From IMG/VR virus record IMGVR_UViG_3300044972_000175, positions 1-22,134 of that record: a stretch of DNA of 22,134 nucleotides; one strand, written 5' to 3'. The DNA is from a virus. Every line of letters begins with the position of its first letter. Within the stretch, counting starts at the first letter, position 1. Positions 1 through 5,993 of the stretch are shown here, piece by piece. A model generated the notes under the pieces. The model had not been told where the DNA came from, did not search any database, and saw only the letters and a program-made list of their open reading frames with translations. The translations under genes and the position numbers were made by a program.

Positions 1-1
1 G

Positions 2-196
2 AAGGCGACGATCGCCGCGGACATCAAGGAAGTGTTCAGCGAAGCCCGCGCCACCGGCTTCGACGTCAAGATCCTGCGCAAGGTGATCGCGCTGCGCAAG
101 GTCGATCCCGACCAGCGCGAGGAGACCCGCTCCTTGATCGACACCTACATGCACGCGCTGGGCGACGCCGGCGATGACGAGGAGGCTTTGGTCTGA
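2..196 (+). CDS. DUF2312/GapR-like DNA-binding protein, 5' end missing
   Basis: An open frame enters from the left edge and ends at TGA 194-196, leaving 64 C-terminal residues. The visible part contains IKEVFSEARATGFDVKILRK, then a basic helix with RKVDPDQRE and a closing LIDTYMHALGD. This is the characteristic C-terminal part of DUF2312/GapR proteins. In Caulobacter GapR is a small helical nucleoid protein that binds overtwisted, AT-rich DNA ahead of replication forks and helps topoisomerases; that is family knowledge. A phage copy placed directly before a replication gene could assist phage DNA replication, which is inference. Its stop overlaps the next ATG by one base (TGATG), implying translational coupling. 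The start codon and N-terminus lie outside the window. Confidence 0.85.
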   Translation, partial: KATIAADIKEVFSEARATGFDVKILRKVIALRKVDPDQREETRSLIDTYMHALGDAGDDEEALV

Positions 197-2247
197 TGAC
201 ACGATACGGAGCCGAGCCAGCGGACTGGCAGCACCTCGACCGCCTCGGCATGGGCCCCGATCTCCTGCCGGTGGTCTCGAGGCCTCTTACTGCAGGCGCG
301 AAGATCAGCCCCAAGTCCGCGATGAAGGTGCCGGGCAAGACGCCCAGCCTTTACAACGGCGGCCAGATGGTGGTGGGCATCCCGCAGTGGACGGCGCACC
401 AGGCAACGCCAAAGGAGTTGCTGCGCTGGTCCTCAGAGCCCGACTACGGCATCTGCATTCAGACCCGCGAGACCCGCTGCCTCGACATCGACGTGAGCGC
501 GCCGGCCGTCGTCGCAGCGATCCTCCGCGCCGTCGCTGACGCCCTCGGCATCACCTTTCCGAAACGCTGGCGCCAGAACAGCGCCAAGTGCCTCCTGGCC
601 TTCAAGCTGGTCGGCATCTTCCCGAAGCGCGTGATGCGCGTCGAGGGCGGGATGATCGAGTTCCTCGGCAACGGCCAGCAGTTCATAGCCATCGGCACCC
701 ACCCTTCCGGGGCCCGATACGAATGGGAAGGAGGCCTGCCCGCCGAGATCCCCGAGCTCACGCCCGAGCAGTTCGAGACCCTGTGGTCGTCCCTCGAGAT
801 CCAGTTCGCGATCGACACGCCCACGATCTCCTCGGCCACCGAGCGCAAGCGCGGTGACGACATCGACATCGCCGACCCCGTGGCCGACTGGCTGCAGGAG
901 CAGGGCCTCGTCCTGGGCGAGGATCGCCGCGGCGGCCTGCTGATCGAGTGTCCGTGGACTGCCGAGCACAGTGCCGGTGAGCCGGGCGACAGCTCGACCG
1001 TCTGGTTCCCGGCAGGCACCAACGGTCACCCGACCGGCCACTTCAAGTGTCTGCACGCCCATTGCGAGGGCCGCAATCGGTCTGACTTCCTGGCCGCGGT
1101 TGGTTACGACGCCGGCGTTGCAGATGAGTTCGAGGATCTCGGCCCCGATCCGGATCGGGAAAACTCTGGCGGCGCCAATGACGCCATCAGTGAAAATGCA
1201 CCGAGCGGTAAGTCCGGGTTCACCCTGATCCAGGCGGCCGAGTTCGCGGCGCAACCCTCCGGCCGGTGGCTGGTCAAGGGGTTGATCCCGATGGAGGAGC
1301 TGGTCATCGTCTATGGCGCATCGGGCGCCGGCAAGTCCTTCGTGATGATAGACCTCGCGATGGCGGTGGCCCGTGGCGTCCCGTGGCGCGGGTGCAAGGT
1401 GCGCCAGGGCAAGGTTATCTACATTGCCGCCGAGGGCGGTGGTGGCGTCCGCAAGCGGCTCACGGCCTATGCCCAACACCATGCGGTTTCGTTGGGCAGC
1501 GTCCCGTTCTACGTCATCCACGCCAGTCCGAACCTGCTCGACAAGGCCCAGGTCAAGGCCCTGATCGACGCCATCAACGGGCTCGAGGATGTCGCGATGA
1601 TCATCTGCGATACCTTCGCCCAGATGACCGCCGGCGCGAATGAGAACGCCGCCGAGGACATGGGCCTGGCCATTGCCCACGTCAGGGCCGTGGGGCGCAG
1701 GTCCGGTGCCACTACAGTGCTCGTCCACCACGCCGGCAAAGACGCGGCCAAGGGCGCGCGCGGCTGGTCCGGTCTCAAGGCCGCCGCCGATGCTGAGGTT
1801 GAGGTCACGCGCGACGGCGACGATCGAGCCATCAACACGACGAAACAGAAAGATGCCGACGATGGCGCCAGCTGGGGCTTCAAGCTCGAGCGCGTGGCGA
1901 TCGGCATGGATGACGACGGCGACATCGTCGAGAGCTGCGTGATCGTGGAGAGCGATGTCGAGGTCGAGGCCGGTGTCAATGGCGGGCGGCGCAAGGCGAA
2001 GCCCTCCAGGCGCCCTGCGCCGTGGGAGCAGGTGCTGCTCGACACCTTCCAGGAACTGGCGATCGGTGGCGACGTGCTGAAGACCGAATTAATCCTCCGC
2101 GCCGCGAACAAACGGTCGGAGGAAGAGGCGGGCACGCTGCGCGACAGGAAGAAGAATGCCGGGAAGGTGCTCGCGAGGATGTCGAGGGGCGATGGCGCGG
2201 CGTTCATCAGCAGCAAGGAGGACGACTATGTATCGCTCGTCCAGTAG
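196..2247 (+). CDS. Primase-polymerase / RepA-type helicase fusion (phage replication protein)
   Basis: A 683-residue protein. The N-terminal part looks like a bifunctional primase/polymerase (archaeo-eukaryotic primase) domain: a LDIDV strand with acidic pair D97 and D99, followed by GMIEFLGNGQQFIAIG and a HPSGARYEW segment typical of that fold. A zinc-binding-like cluster follows: C252, H258, C285, H287, H289 and C290 (CPWTAEH ... FKCLHAHCEGR). The C-terminal half is a RecA-fold AAA_25/RepA-like ATPase: Walker A GASGAGKS at 374-381, an IICDTF Walker B-like strand, and VLVHHAGKDAAKGARGWSGL, the usual sensor/arginine region. The last ~80 residues look like a winged-helix tail. Expected role: unwinding phage DNA and laying down primers at the origin, probably the array directly downstream. 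Its start overlaps the upstream stop by one base. The domain calls are confident; the combined activity is inferred. Confidence 0.88.
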   Translation: MTRYGAEPADWQHLDRLGMGPDLLPVVSRPLTAGAKISPKSAMKVPGKTPSLYNGGQMVVGIPQWTAHQATPKELLRWSSEPDYGICIQTRETRCLDIDVSAPAVVAAILRAVADALGITFPKRWRQNSAKCLLAFKLVGIFPKRVMRVEGGMIEFLGNGQQFIAIGTHPSGARYEWEGGLPAEIPELTPEQFETLWSSLEIQFAIDTPTISSATERKRGDDIDIADPVADWLQEQGLVLGEDRRGGLLIECPWTAEHSAGEPGDSSTVWFPAGTNGHPTGHFKCLHAHCEGRNRSDFLAAVGYDAGVADEFEDLGPDPDRENSGGANDAISENAPSGKSGFTLIQAAEFAAQPSGRWLVKGLIPMEELVIVYGASGAGKSFVMIDLAMAVARGVPWRGCKVRQGKVIYIAAEGGGGVRKRLTAYAQHHAVSLGSVPFYVIHASPNLLDKAQVKALIDAINGLEDVAMIICDTFAQMTAGANENAAEDMGLAIAHVRAVGRRSGATTVLVHHAGKDAAKGARGWSGLKAAADAEVEVTRDGDDRAINTTKQKDADDGASWGFKLERVAIGMDDDGDIVESCVIVESDVEVEAGVNGGRRKAKPSRRPAPWEQVLLDTFQELAIGGDVLKTELILRAANKRSEEEAGTLRDRKKNAGKVLARMSRGDGAAFISSKEDDYVSLVQ

Positions 2248-2270
2248 TGGGGTTATTGGGGTTACATGGT

Positions 2271-2284
2271 GGGGTTATAACCCC
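2271..2284. repeat. 14-bp perfect palindrome, copy 1
   Basis: GGGGTTATAACCCC reads identically on both strands. An identical copy starts exactly 56 bp downstream. It is formed by two GGGGTT units facing each other, so it could bind a protein dimer. Confidence 0.9.
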
Positions 2285-2326
2285 ACTTGCTTTTCGCAAC
2301 CCCACTCAAAAAGGGGTGGGGTTATT

Positions 2327-2340
2327 GGGGTTATAACCCC
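2327..2340. repeat. 14-bp perfect palindrome, copy 2
   Basis: Second identical GGGGTTATAACCCC. It is preceded by another GGGGTT nine bases upstream (2318) and followed by AACCCC units at 2348 and 2357, the densest part of the array. Confidence 0.9.
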
Positions 2341-2381
2341 ACGACGTAACCCCACTAACCCCTGGGGTTGTTGGGGTTACT

Positions 2382-2410
2382 GGGGTTGTGTGTCTAGAAG
2401 ACACAACCCC
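2382..2410. repeat. Inverted repeat with 10-bp arms
   Basis: Arms GGGGTTGTGT (2382-2391) and ACACAACCCC (2401-2410) are perfect reverse complements around a 9-base spacer that contains CTAG. It can form a stem-loop or a spaced dimer site. No T-tract follows, so I do not call it a terminator. Confidence 0.85.
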
Positions 2411-2427
2411 ATAACCCCACCCCAGTG

Positions 2428-2452
2428 CCATTTTTTCACTTTTACCGGAAAT
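2428..2452. other. AT-rich tract inside the repeat array (possible unwinding element)
   Basis: About 25 bases containing TTTTTTCACTTTTA interrupt very GC-rich sequence and sit between two blocks of GGGGTT/AACCCC units. AT-rich tracts beside iterons are where replication origins usually open. The origin role is inferred. Confidence 0.4.
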
Positions 2453-2484
2453 GGGGTTGTAACCCCACCTGCTGGGGTTACAGC

Positions 2485-2766
2485 ATGACCGGCCGCAAGA
2501 CGACCTACCGCCCCGGCACGAGCTCCATCTGGAAGTGGATTGGCACGCCACCCGGCCACGAGGAGAAGCCGAACCCCAAGGCCCTGGCCGATCGGGAGAG
2601 GCGTCAGGCGATGGCTGACACGCGATCGGTGACGGGCAGGCTGCTCGGGGATCCTCCACCTGGGCGATCGGCGCTCGACCAGCGGCTCGAGGACGGTCGG
2701 CGCCGGGCCGAGGTGATCGAGGCGCTGAAACGGGTTCCCGAGAACGAGGGCACGAGCGATGAGTGA
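2485..2766 (+). CDS. Small hypothetical protein
   Basis: A 93-residue charged protein beginning MTGRKTTYRPGTSSIWKWIG and rich in Arg, Glu and Asp, with a helical-looking second half. I recognise no family, and see no signal peptide or membrane segment. The frame is open upstream to a GTG at 2425, but that would place coding sequence in the repeat array, so ATG 2485 is preferred. It has no classical ribosome binding site; the GGGG of the last repeat unit (2474-2477) sits 7 bases upstream and may serve weakly. Its stop overlaps the next ATG by 8 bases, linking it to the downstream regulator-like gene. The function is unknown; the position suggests an accessory early protein. Confidence 0.6.
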   Translation: MTGRKTTYRPGTSSIWKWIGTPPGHEEKPNPKALADRERRQAMADTRSVTGRLLGDPPPGRSALDQRLEDGRRRAEVIEALKRVPENEGTSDE

Positions 2767-3286
2767 TCACCCCGGCGACATCGTGAAGCCCACGAAGGAG
2801 CGGATGATGCGCGCTCCCGGCTTCGACGAGCTCACCGAGACGTTCCCTGGTGGCAATGTGCGGAAGAGTGGCGCTCGGAAGATCTGGTCGCAATTGGAGA
2901 ACCTTTACCGCAACCGGCGGCTGACCGATGAGCAGCATGCCGCCGGCGAACAGTACTACCGGGACTGGTATCTCAGCGGCCAGTCACCCAAGATCACGTC
3001 GAAGATGGCCGAGTGGGTGCAGAACAGCGCAGGCGGTGCTGGCAACATGGATGCGGCCGAGCGGCGCGTGTTTCACAGCAAGCGTTTCCACCAGGCGAAT
3101 GGCATCCTCGAGGAGATGGGTACACGCAAGTGCATCCACTGGCTGATCATCGCCGAGATGAAGCCCGAAAACATCGGCAGGAAGCATTGGGGCTATAAGG
3201 GAAAGCACTCCGCCGCAGCTGGAGCCGTCACCGGCATCAGCATTTCGCTGCAACGGTTGGCGGTGTTTTACGGGATCGCGAAATAA
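2759..3286 (+). CDS. Putative DNA-binding regulator, DUF6456-like
   Basis: A 175-residue protein. Residues ~40-75 include LYRNRRLTDEQHAAGEQYYRDW. The C-terminus has a helical block (CIHWLIIAEMKPENIGRKHWG, then SAAAGAVTGISISLQRLAVFYGI) that could be a helix-turn-helix. The order (L-Y-x-x-R-x-L-T-x-x-Q-x-x-A-G-E, then a C-terminal helix ending in LxxLAxxYG) resembles the alphaproteobacterial DUF6456 family as I remember it, but this is a by-eye match. It lies between the replication module and the packaging genes, where phages often place a late-transcription activator; that function is inferred. It overlaps the preceding gene by 8 bases. It is the last gene before the first real intergenic gap. 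Confidence 0.6.
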   Translation: MSDHPGDIVKPTKERMMRAPGFDELTETFPGGNVRKSGARKIWSQLENLYRNRRLTDEQHAAGEQYYRDWYLSGQSPKITSKMAEWVQNSAGGAGNMDAAERRVFHSKRFHQANGILEEMGTRKCIHWLIIAEMKPENIGRKHWGYKGKHSAAAGAVTGISISLQRLAVFYGIAK

Positions 3287-3318
3287 CACTCACCGTGTCA
3301 CATGGGTTTGTGAGAAAT

Positions 3319-3341
3319 TGGCACAATCGAACGATTTGCCA
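3319..3341. promoter_or_regulatory. Imperfect dyad in the 3287-3441 intergenic gap (candidate operator)
   Basis: TGGCA (3319-3323) and TGCCA (3337-3341) flank a second nested pair, ATCG/CGAT separated by AA, with a one-base offset between the two. It lies in the 155-bp gap between the regulator-like gene and the HNH gene. I see no convincing -35/-10 pair nearby. It could be a binding site for the adjacent regulator-like protein. The rest of the gap shows nothing I can name beyond the HNH ribosome binding site. Confidence 0.3.
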
Positions 3342-3441
3342 CACAACCTGACGGCCCCAGCCTCCCGGCACAGGGTGGACGATCCCAGCCGGATCACATC
3401 GCCTGCATGTCCCGGCCCGTCAGACCCCACCAGGAGCCACC

Positions 3442-3753
3442 GTGCGCCAGAGTCGAGCAGACAGCGCATCGTGGCAGCACCTCTACAACTCAACACGCTG
3501 GCGTAAGCTGCGCTTGATCCACCTCGGTGCTGACCCCCTTTGCCGCATGTGTGCAGACGAGGGACGCATCAAGGCCGCAACCGTCTGCGACCACATCCAG
3601 CCCCACAAGGGCGACGTTGCCCTGTTCTATGACCCGGCCAACCTGTCGTCCCTCTGCAAGCCGTGCCACGACAGGCACAAGCAGAGCGAAGAACGAACAG
3701 GCAAGGCAAAGCCGATCACCGGGTTGGACGGGTGGCCTGTAGGAAGCCCGTAG
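3442..3753 (+). CDS. HNH endonuclease (packaging-associated)
   Basis: A 103-residue protein. GTG 3442 is chosen because AGGAG (3432-3436) lies five bases upstream. The N-terminus reads WQHLYNSTRWRKLR, the usual lead-in of phage HNH proteins next to terminases. The ββα-metal core follows: zinc ligands C34-x2-C37 and C72-x2-C75, DHI at 50-52 with H51, N67 and H76 (NLSSLCKPCHDRHK). HNH proteins encoded beside TerS/TerL are known in HK97-type phages to act with terminase in cutting DNA at cos. The position here, just before the terminase genes with a cos-like motif between, supports that role. The protein is of normal family length and appears intact. Confidence 0.9.
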   Translation: MRQSRADSASWQHLYNSTRWRKLRLIHLGADPLCRMCADEGRIKAATVCDHIQPHKGDVALFYDPANLSSLCKPCHDRHKQSEERTGKAKPITGLDGWPVGSP

Positions 3754-3840
3754 GAGGCCACACGCTGGCACCTTGAGGCGCAGCCACAGGGGTACCAGCC
3801 AGCCCCGCCGACCAAGCCCACGCCCCCGCGGCGCCACGCT

Positions 3841-3863
3841 GGGGGTGGTCAAATCTCTAGCGG
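3841..3863 (+). other. cos-like motif in the HNH-terS intergenic region
   Basis: A G-run followed by GGTCAAATCTCTAGCGG lies in the 216-bp gap 3754-3969, between the HNH gene and terS. I recall very similar G-run plus TCAAATCTCTA sequences at the same place in many HNH/P27-terminase phages, where they are thought to belong to the cohesive-end region. That is recollection plus position; the cut site is not visible. The remainder of the gap has an AT-rich part (3885-3950) and one short inverted repeat. Confidence 0.45.
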
Positions 3864-3915
3864 GTTCCGACAGAACAGCGGTGCCGTTCAACAAATATTT
3901 ACGCCGCAACTTTTG

Positions 3916-3930
3916 AGGGTTTTTGACCCT
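3916..3930. repeat. Short inverted repeat upstream of terS
   Basis: AGGGT (3916-3920) and ACCCT (3926-3930) flank TTTTG, 40 bases before the terS start. It is too short for a confident terminator. It could be part of the cos/TerS binding region or a 5' leader hairpin. Confidence 0.35.
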
Positions 3931-3969
3931 ATTCCAACCATTCCGATCAGAAAGCATTGAGAAAAACGC

Positions 3970-4452
3970 ATGGGCAAACGCGGAACGAAACCGAAGCCGC
4001 TGGAACTCCGGCGCCTTGAGGGGAATCCGGCCAAGCGTCCGTTGAACCTGGACGATGCCGTCGTGGCCAATGGCCGCCCGCAGCCGCCCGACTATGTTTC
4101 CAACTACGCCCGCGAAGTCTGGGACCGGGTCATCGGCTCGATGCCCTCGACCGTTTACACCGCTGCGGATCAGGATCTGCTGGCCGCCTATTGCGTGGCC
4201 TCCGATCTGCACCGCAGCGCGGCGATGCAAGCTAAGCGCGAGGGCGCCGTAATCCCCGGTGAAGGGGAAGGAAGATCGTACGTCAACCCATGTATCAAGG
4301 TACTGAACGAAGCGGCGCAGAAGATGGCCATGATCGGAAGCCGTCTCGGGTTAGACCCCGCCGCAAGGGCGAGCCTCAAGGTTCCCAAGGACGAGAAGCC
4401 GAAAAGCAAGTTCGCGGGCCTCGTCGCATTTCCGGGCGGTCTGAGCGAGTAA
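3970..4452 (+). CDS. terS: Terminase small subunit, P27 family
   Basis: A 160-residue protein starting MGKRGTKPKPLELRRLEGNP, the signature N-terminus of P27-type small terminases (basic G-x-x-P-K-P segment, then LxGNPxKRPL). A central helical block (REVWDRV ... DQDLLAAYC) and LNEAAQKMAMIGSRLGLDPAARASL near the end are also typical. TerS recognises the packaging site and recruits the large subunit, so its site is probably the gap just upstream. The start ATG is supported by the family N-terminus; the ribosome binding site (GAG, 3959-3961) is weak. The 3' end overlaps the in-frame extension of terL by more than 150 bases in another frame. Confidence 0.93.
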   Translation: MGKRGTKPKPLELRRLEGNPAKRPLNLDDAVVANGRPQPPDYVSNYAREVWDRVIGSMPSTVYTAADQDLLAAYCVASDLHRSAAMQAKREGAVIPGEGEGRSYVNPCIKVLNEAAQKMAMIGSRLGLDPAARASLKVPKDEKPKSKFAGLVAFPGGLSE

Positions 4453-5993
4453 TCGCTTTTATCGAATGCCTTACCATCCCAAGCGGTGAAGGGCAGGGCG
4501 GGCCGTTCAAGCTGCGGCCTTGGCAGAAGCAGTTCATCCGTGATGTCTACGATCCGTTAGACGATCGCGGGCGACGCATTGTTCGGCGCGCGGTGTTCAG
4601 TGTCGCTAGAAAGAACGGGAAGAGCGCCATTATCGCGGCGCTGTGCATCGCTCACCTTGTCGGGCCGGAAGCGATCCCGAACGGGGAAATCTACTCGGCA
4701 GCGACTGAGCAAAAGCAGGCGGGCATTATTTTCAAGGTCGCGGAGCAGATCATCCGCGCCGACCCAGAACTGGCGGCAATGCTTACTGTGGTGCCATCCA
4801 CGAAAACGATCGTGTGCCGGTCCAATGGTTCGTTCTACCGAGCCATATCCGCGGAGGCGGGTTCGAAGCACGGGCTGAACCCGAGCGTTGTGATCTACGA
4901 CGAGCTTGCGCAGGCGCGAACTCGCGAACTGTATGACGTTCTCGACACCTCGATGGGCGCGCGTTCGGAGCCGCTGTTCATCGTCATCTCGACGCAGAGC
5001 AACGATCCGCAACATATCCTGTCACAGCTTATTGATGACGGGCTGCGGTCTGACGATCCGACCACGGTCACACACCTGTATGCGGTGCCGGATGATGTCG
5101 AAGACGTATTCGACGAAGCCACTTGGAAAGCTGCGAACCCGGCGCTTGGCGACTTTCGAAGCCTCGATGACATGCGGACAATGGCGCTTCGTGCCGCTCG
5201 CATGCCGAGCTTCGAGGCGACGTTTAGGAATCACTACCTCAACCAACGGGTTGACGCGCAATCGCCGCTTATCGCGCGGTCTGAATGGAATGCGTGCCTC
5301 GTGGACGAGACGCTGAAACACGGCGAGCCGGTCTATCTGGGGCTTGACCTGTCATCGACCACTGACCTCACCGCACTGGTGGCGATCAGTGCCGATAACG
5401 GTGACCGCATCAAGGCGTGGTTCTGGAAGCCGGGTGATCTGATCCGTGACCACGAACACCGCGACCGCGCGCCATACGGGCAGTGGGTGCGGGATGGCTG
5501 GATCGCGGCCCCGGATGGCAGGGCTATCGATTACGGGTTCGTAGCTCGAGCCATAGCCGAGATCGCGAGCGACTATGAGGTGCGCGGGCTGGCATACGAC
5601 CGCTGGCGCATCGACAACCTGATCCGTGAACTCGACGGCATCGGCCTCGCGTCCTACGTCGATGGCAAGGACACGGTGCCGAATGGCATGCGCCTTGTGC
5701 CATTCGGACAAGGGTTCAAGGACATGGCACCGGCCATCGACGCCCTTGAGGTGTCGGTGATCGAACGCCGCTTCGCTCACGACGGCAACCCCGTTCTGGG
5801 CTTCTGTTTTTCAAATGCCGTTGCGGTCACAGACCCTGCAGGCAATCGTAAACTGGACAAGTCAAAGACGCGGTTTCGCATCGACGGTGCGGTGGCTGCG
5901 GCAATGGCAATAGGGCTCAAGGCCCGCGACACCCAAGGCGGCGGCGAGACTGCTTCACCTTGGGACGATCCCAATTTCACGCTGGTGGCTTAA
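4290..5993 (+). CDS. terL: Terminase large subunit (ATPase-nuclease); true start uncertain
   Basis: From ATG 4290 the protein is 567 residues. The conserved body begins at RVIAFIECLTIPSGEG (codon 4446 onward). The ATPase has a deviant Walker A ARKNGKS (106-112) and Walker B VVIYDE (D204, E205). The RNase H-like nuclease has D353 and D359 (LGLDLSSTTDLTAL) and D532 (RIDGAVAAAMAIG). It drives DNA into the prohead and cuts the concatemer. There is no ATG, GTG or TTG between 4290 and the conserved body. The options are the long terS overlap from 4290, a rare ATT start at 4428 (giving MSGRSERVIAF), or -1 frameshifting from terS. The arginine-rich first ~50 residues look like a terS shadow, so ATT 4428 or similar is my preference, though a reference annotation would probably show 4290. 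The stop overlaps the portal ATG (TAATG). Confidence 0.93.
   Translation: MYQGTERSGAEDGHDRKPSRVRPRRKGEPQGSQGREAEKQVRGPRRISGRSERVIAFIECLTIPSGEGQGGPFKLRPWQKQFIRDVYDPLDDRGRRIVRRAVFSVARKNGKSAIIAALCIAHLVGPEAIPNGEIYSAATEQKQAGIIFKVAEQIIRADPELAAMLTVVPSTKTIVCRSNGSFYRAISAEAGSKHGLNPSVVIYDELAQARTRELYDVLDTSMGARSEPLFIVISTQSNDPQHILSQLIDDGLRSDDPTTVTHLYAVPDDVEDVFDEATWKAANPALGDFRSLDDMRTMALRAARMPSFEATFRNHYLNQRVDAQSPLIARSEWNACLVDETLKHGEPVYLGLDLSSTTDLTALVAISADNGDRIKAWFWKPGDLIRDHEHRDRAPYGQWVRDGWIAAPDGRAIDYGFVARAIAEIASDYEVRGLAYDRWRIDNLIRELDGIGLASYVDGKDTVPNGMRLVPFGQGFKDMAPAIDALEVSVIERRFAHDGNPVLGFCFSNAVAVTDPAGNRKLDKSKTRFRIDGAVAAAMAIGLKARDTQGGGETASPWDDPNFTLVA

Larger units (their letters stand above)
2249..2479. repeat. 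GGGGTT/AACCCC repeat array, candidate replication origin
   Basis: Between the primase-helicase stop and the next ATG I count ten GGGGTT on the + strand (starting at 2249, 2258, 2271, 2318, 2327, 2364, 2373, 2382, 2453, 2474) and eight AACCCC (2279, 2298, 2335, 2348, 2357, 2405, 2413, 2461). Same-strand neighbours are mostly exactly 9 bp apart, giving a TGGGGTTRY unit. Opposed units form palindromes. The array is non-coding, dense and next to the replication protein, as iterons usually are. It could also be an operator for a phage regulator. The G-runs resemble ciliate telomere repeats and might form G-quadruplexes, but I cannot test this. Confidence 0.8.

Noticed and set aside
433-1731. 432-residue antisense ORF
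   Set aside because: It lies wholly opposite the primase-helicase, in very GC-rich DNA where antisense stops are rare. It has low-complexity composition, no recognisable domain and no ribosome binding site I can see.
2249-2479. CRISPR array
   Set aside because: Units are 6-9 bp, occur in both orientations and lack uniform spacers, so it is not CRISPR.
2156-2488. 110-residue ORF reading through the GGGGTT array
   Set aside because: Its GVIGV/TP-like peptide is a direct consequence of the 9-bp repeat. It starts inside the replicase gene in another frame and has no independent support.
3923-3952. Sigma-70 promoter with TTGACC as -35 before terS
   Set aside because: No acceptable -10 hexamer lies 16-18 bases downstream, and the TTGACC is part of the AGGGT/ACCCT inverted repeat.
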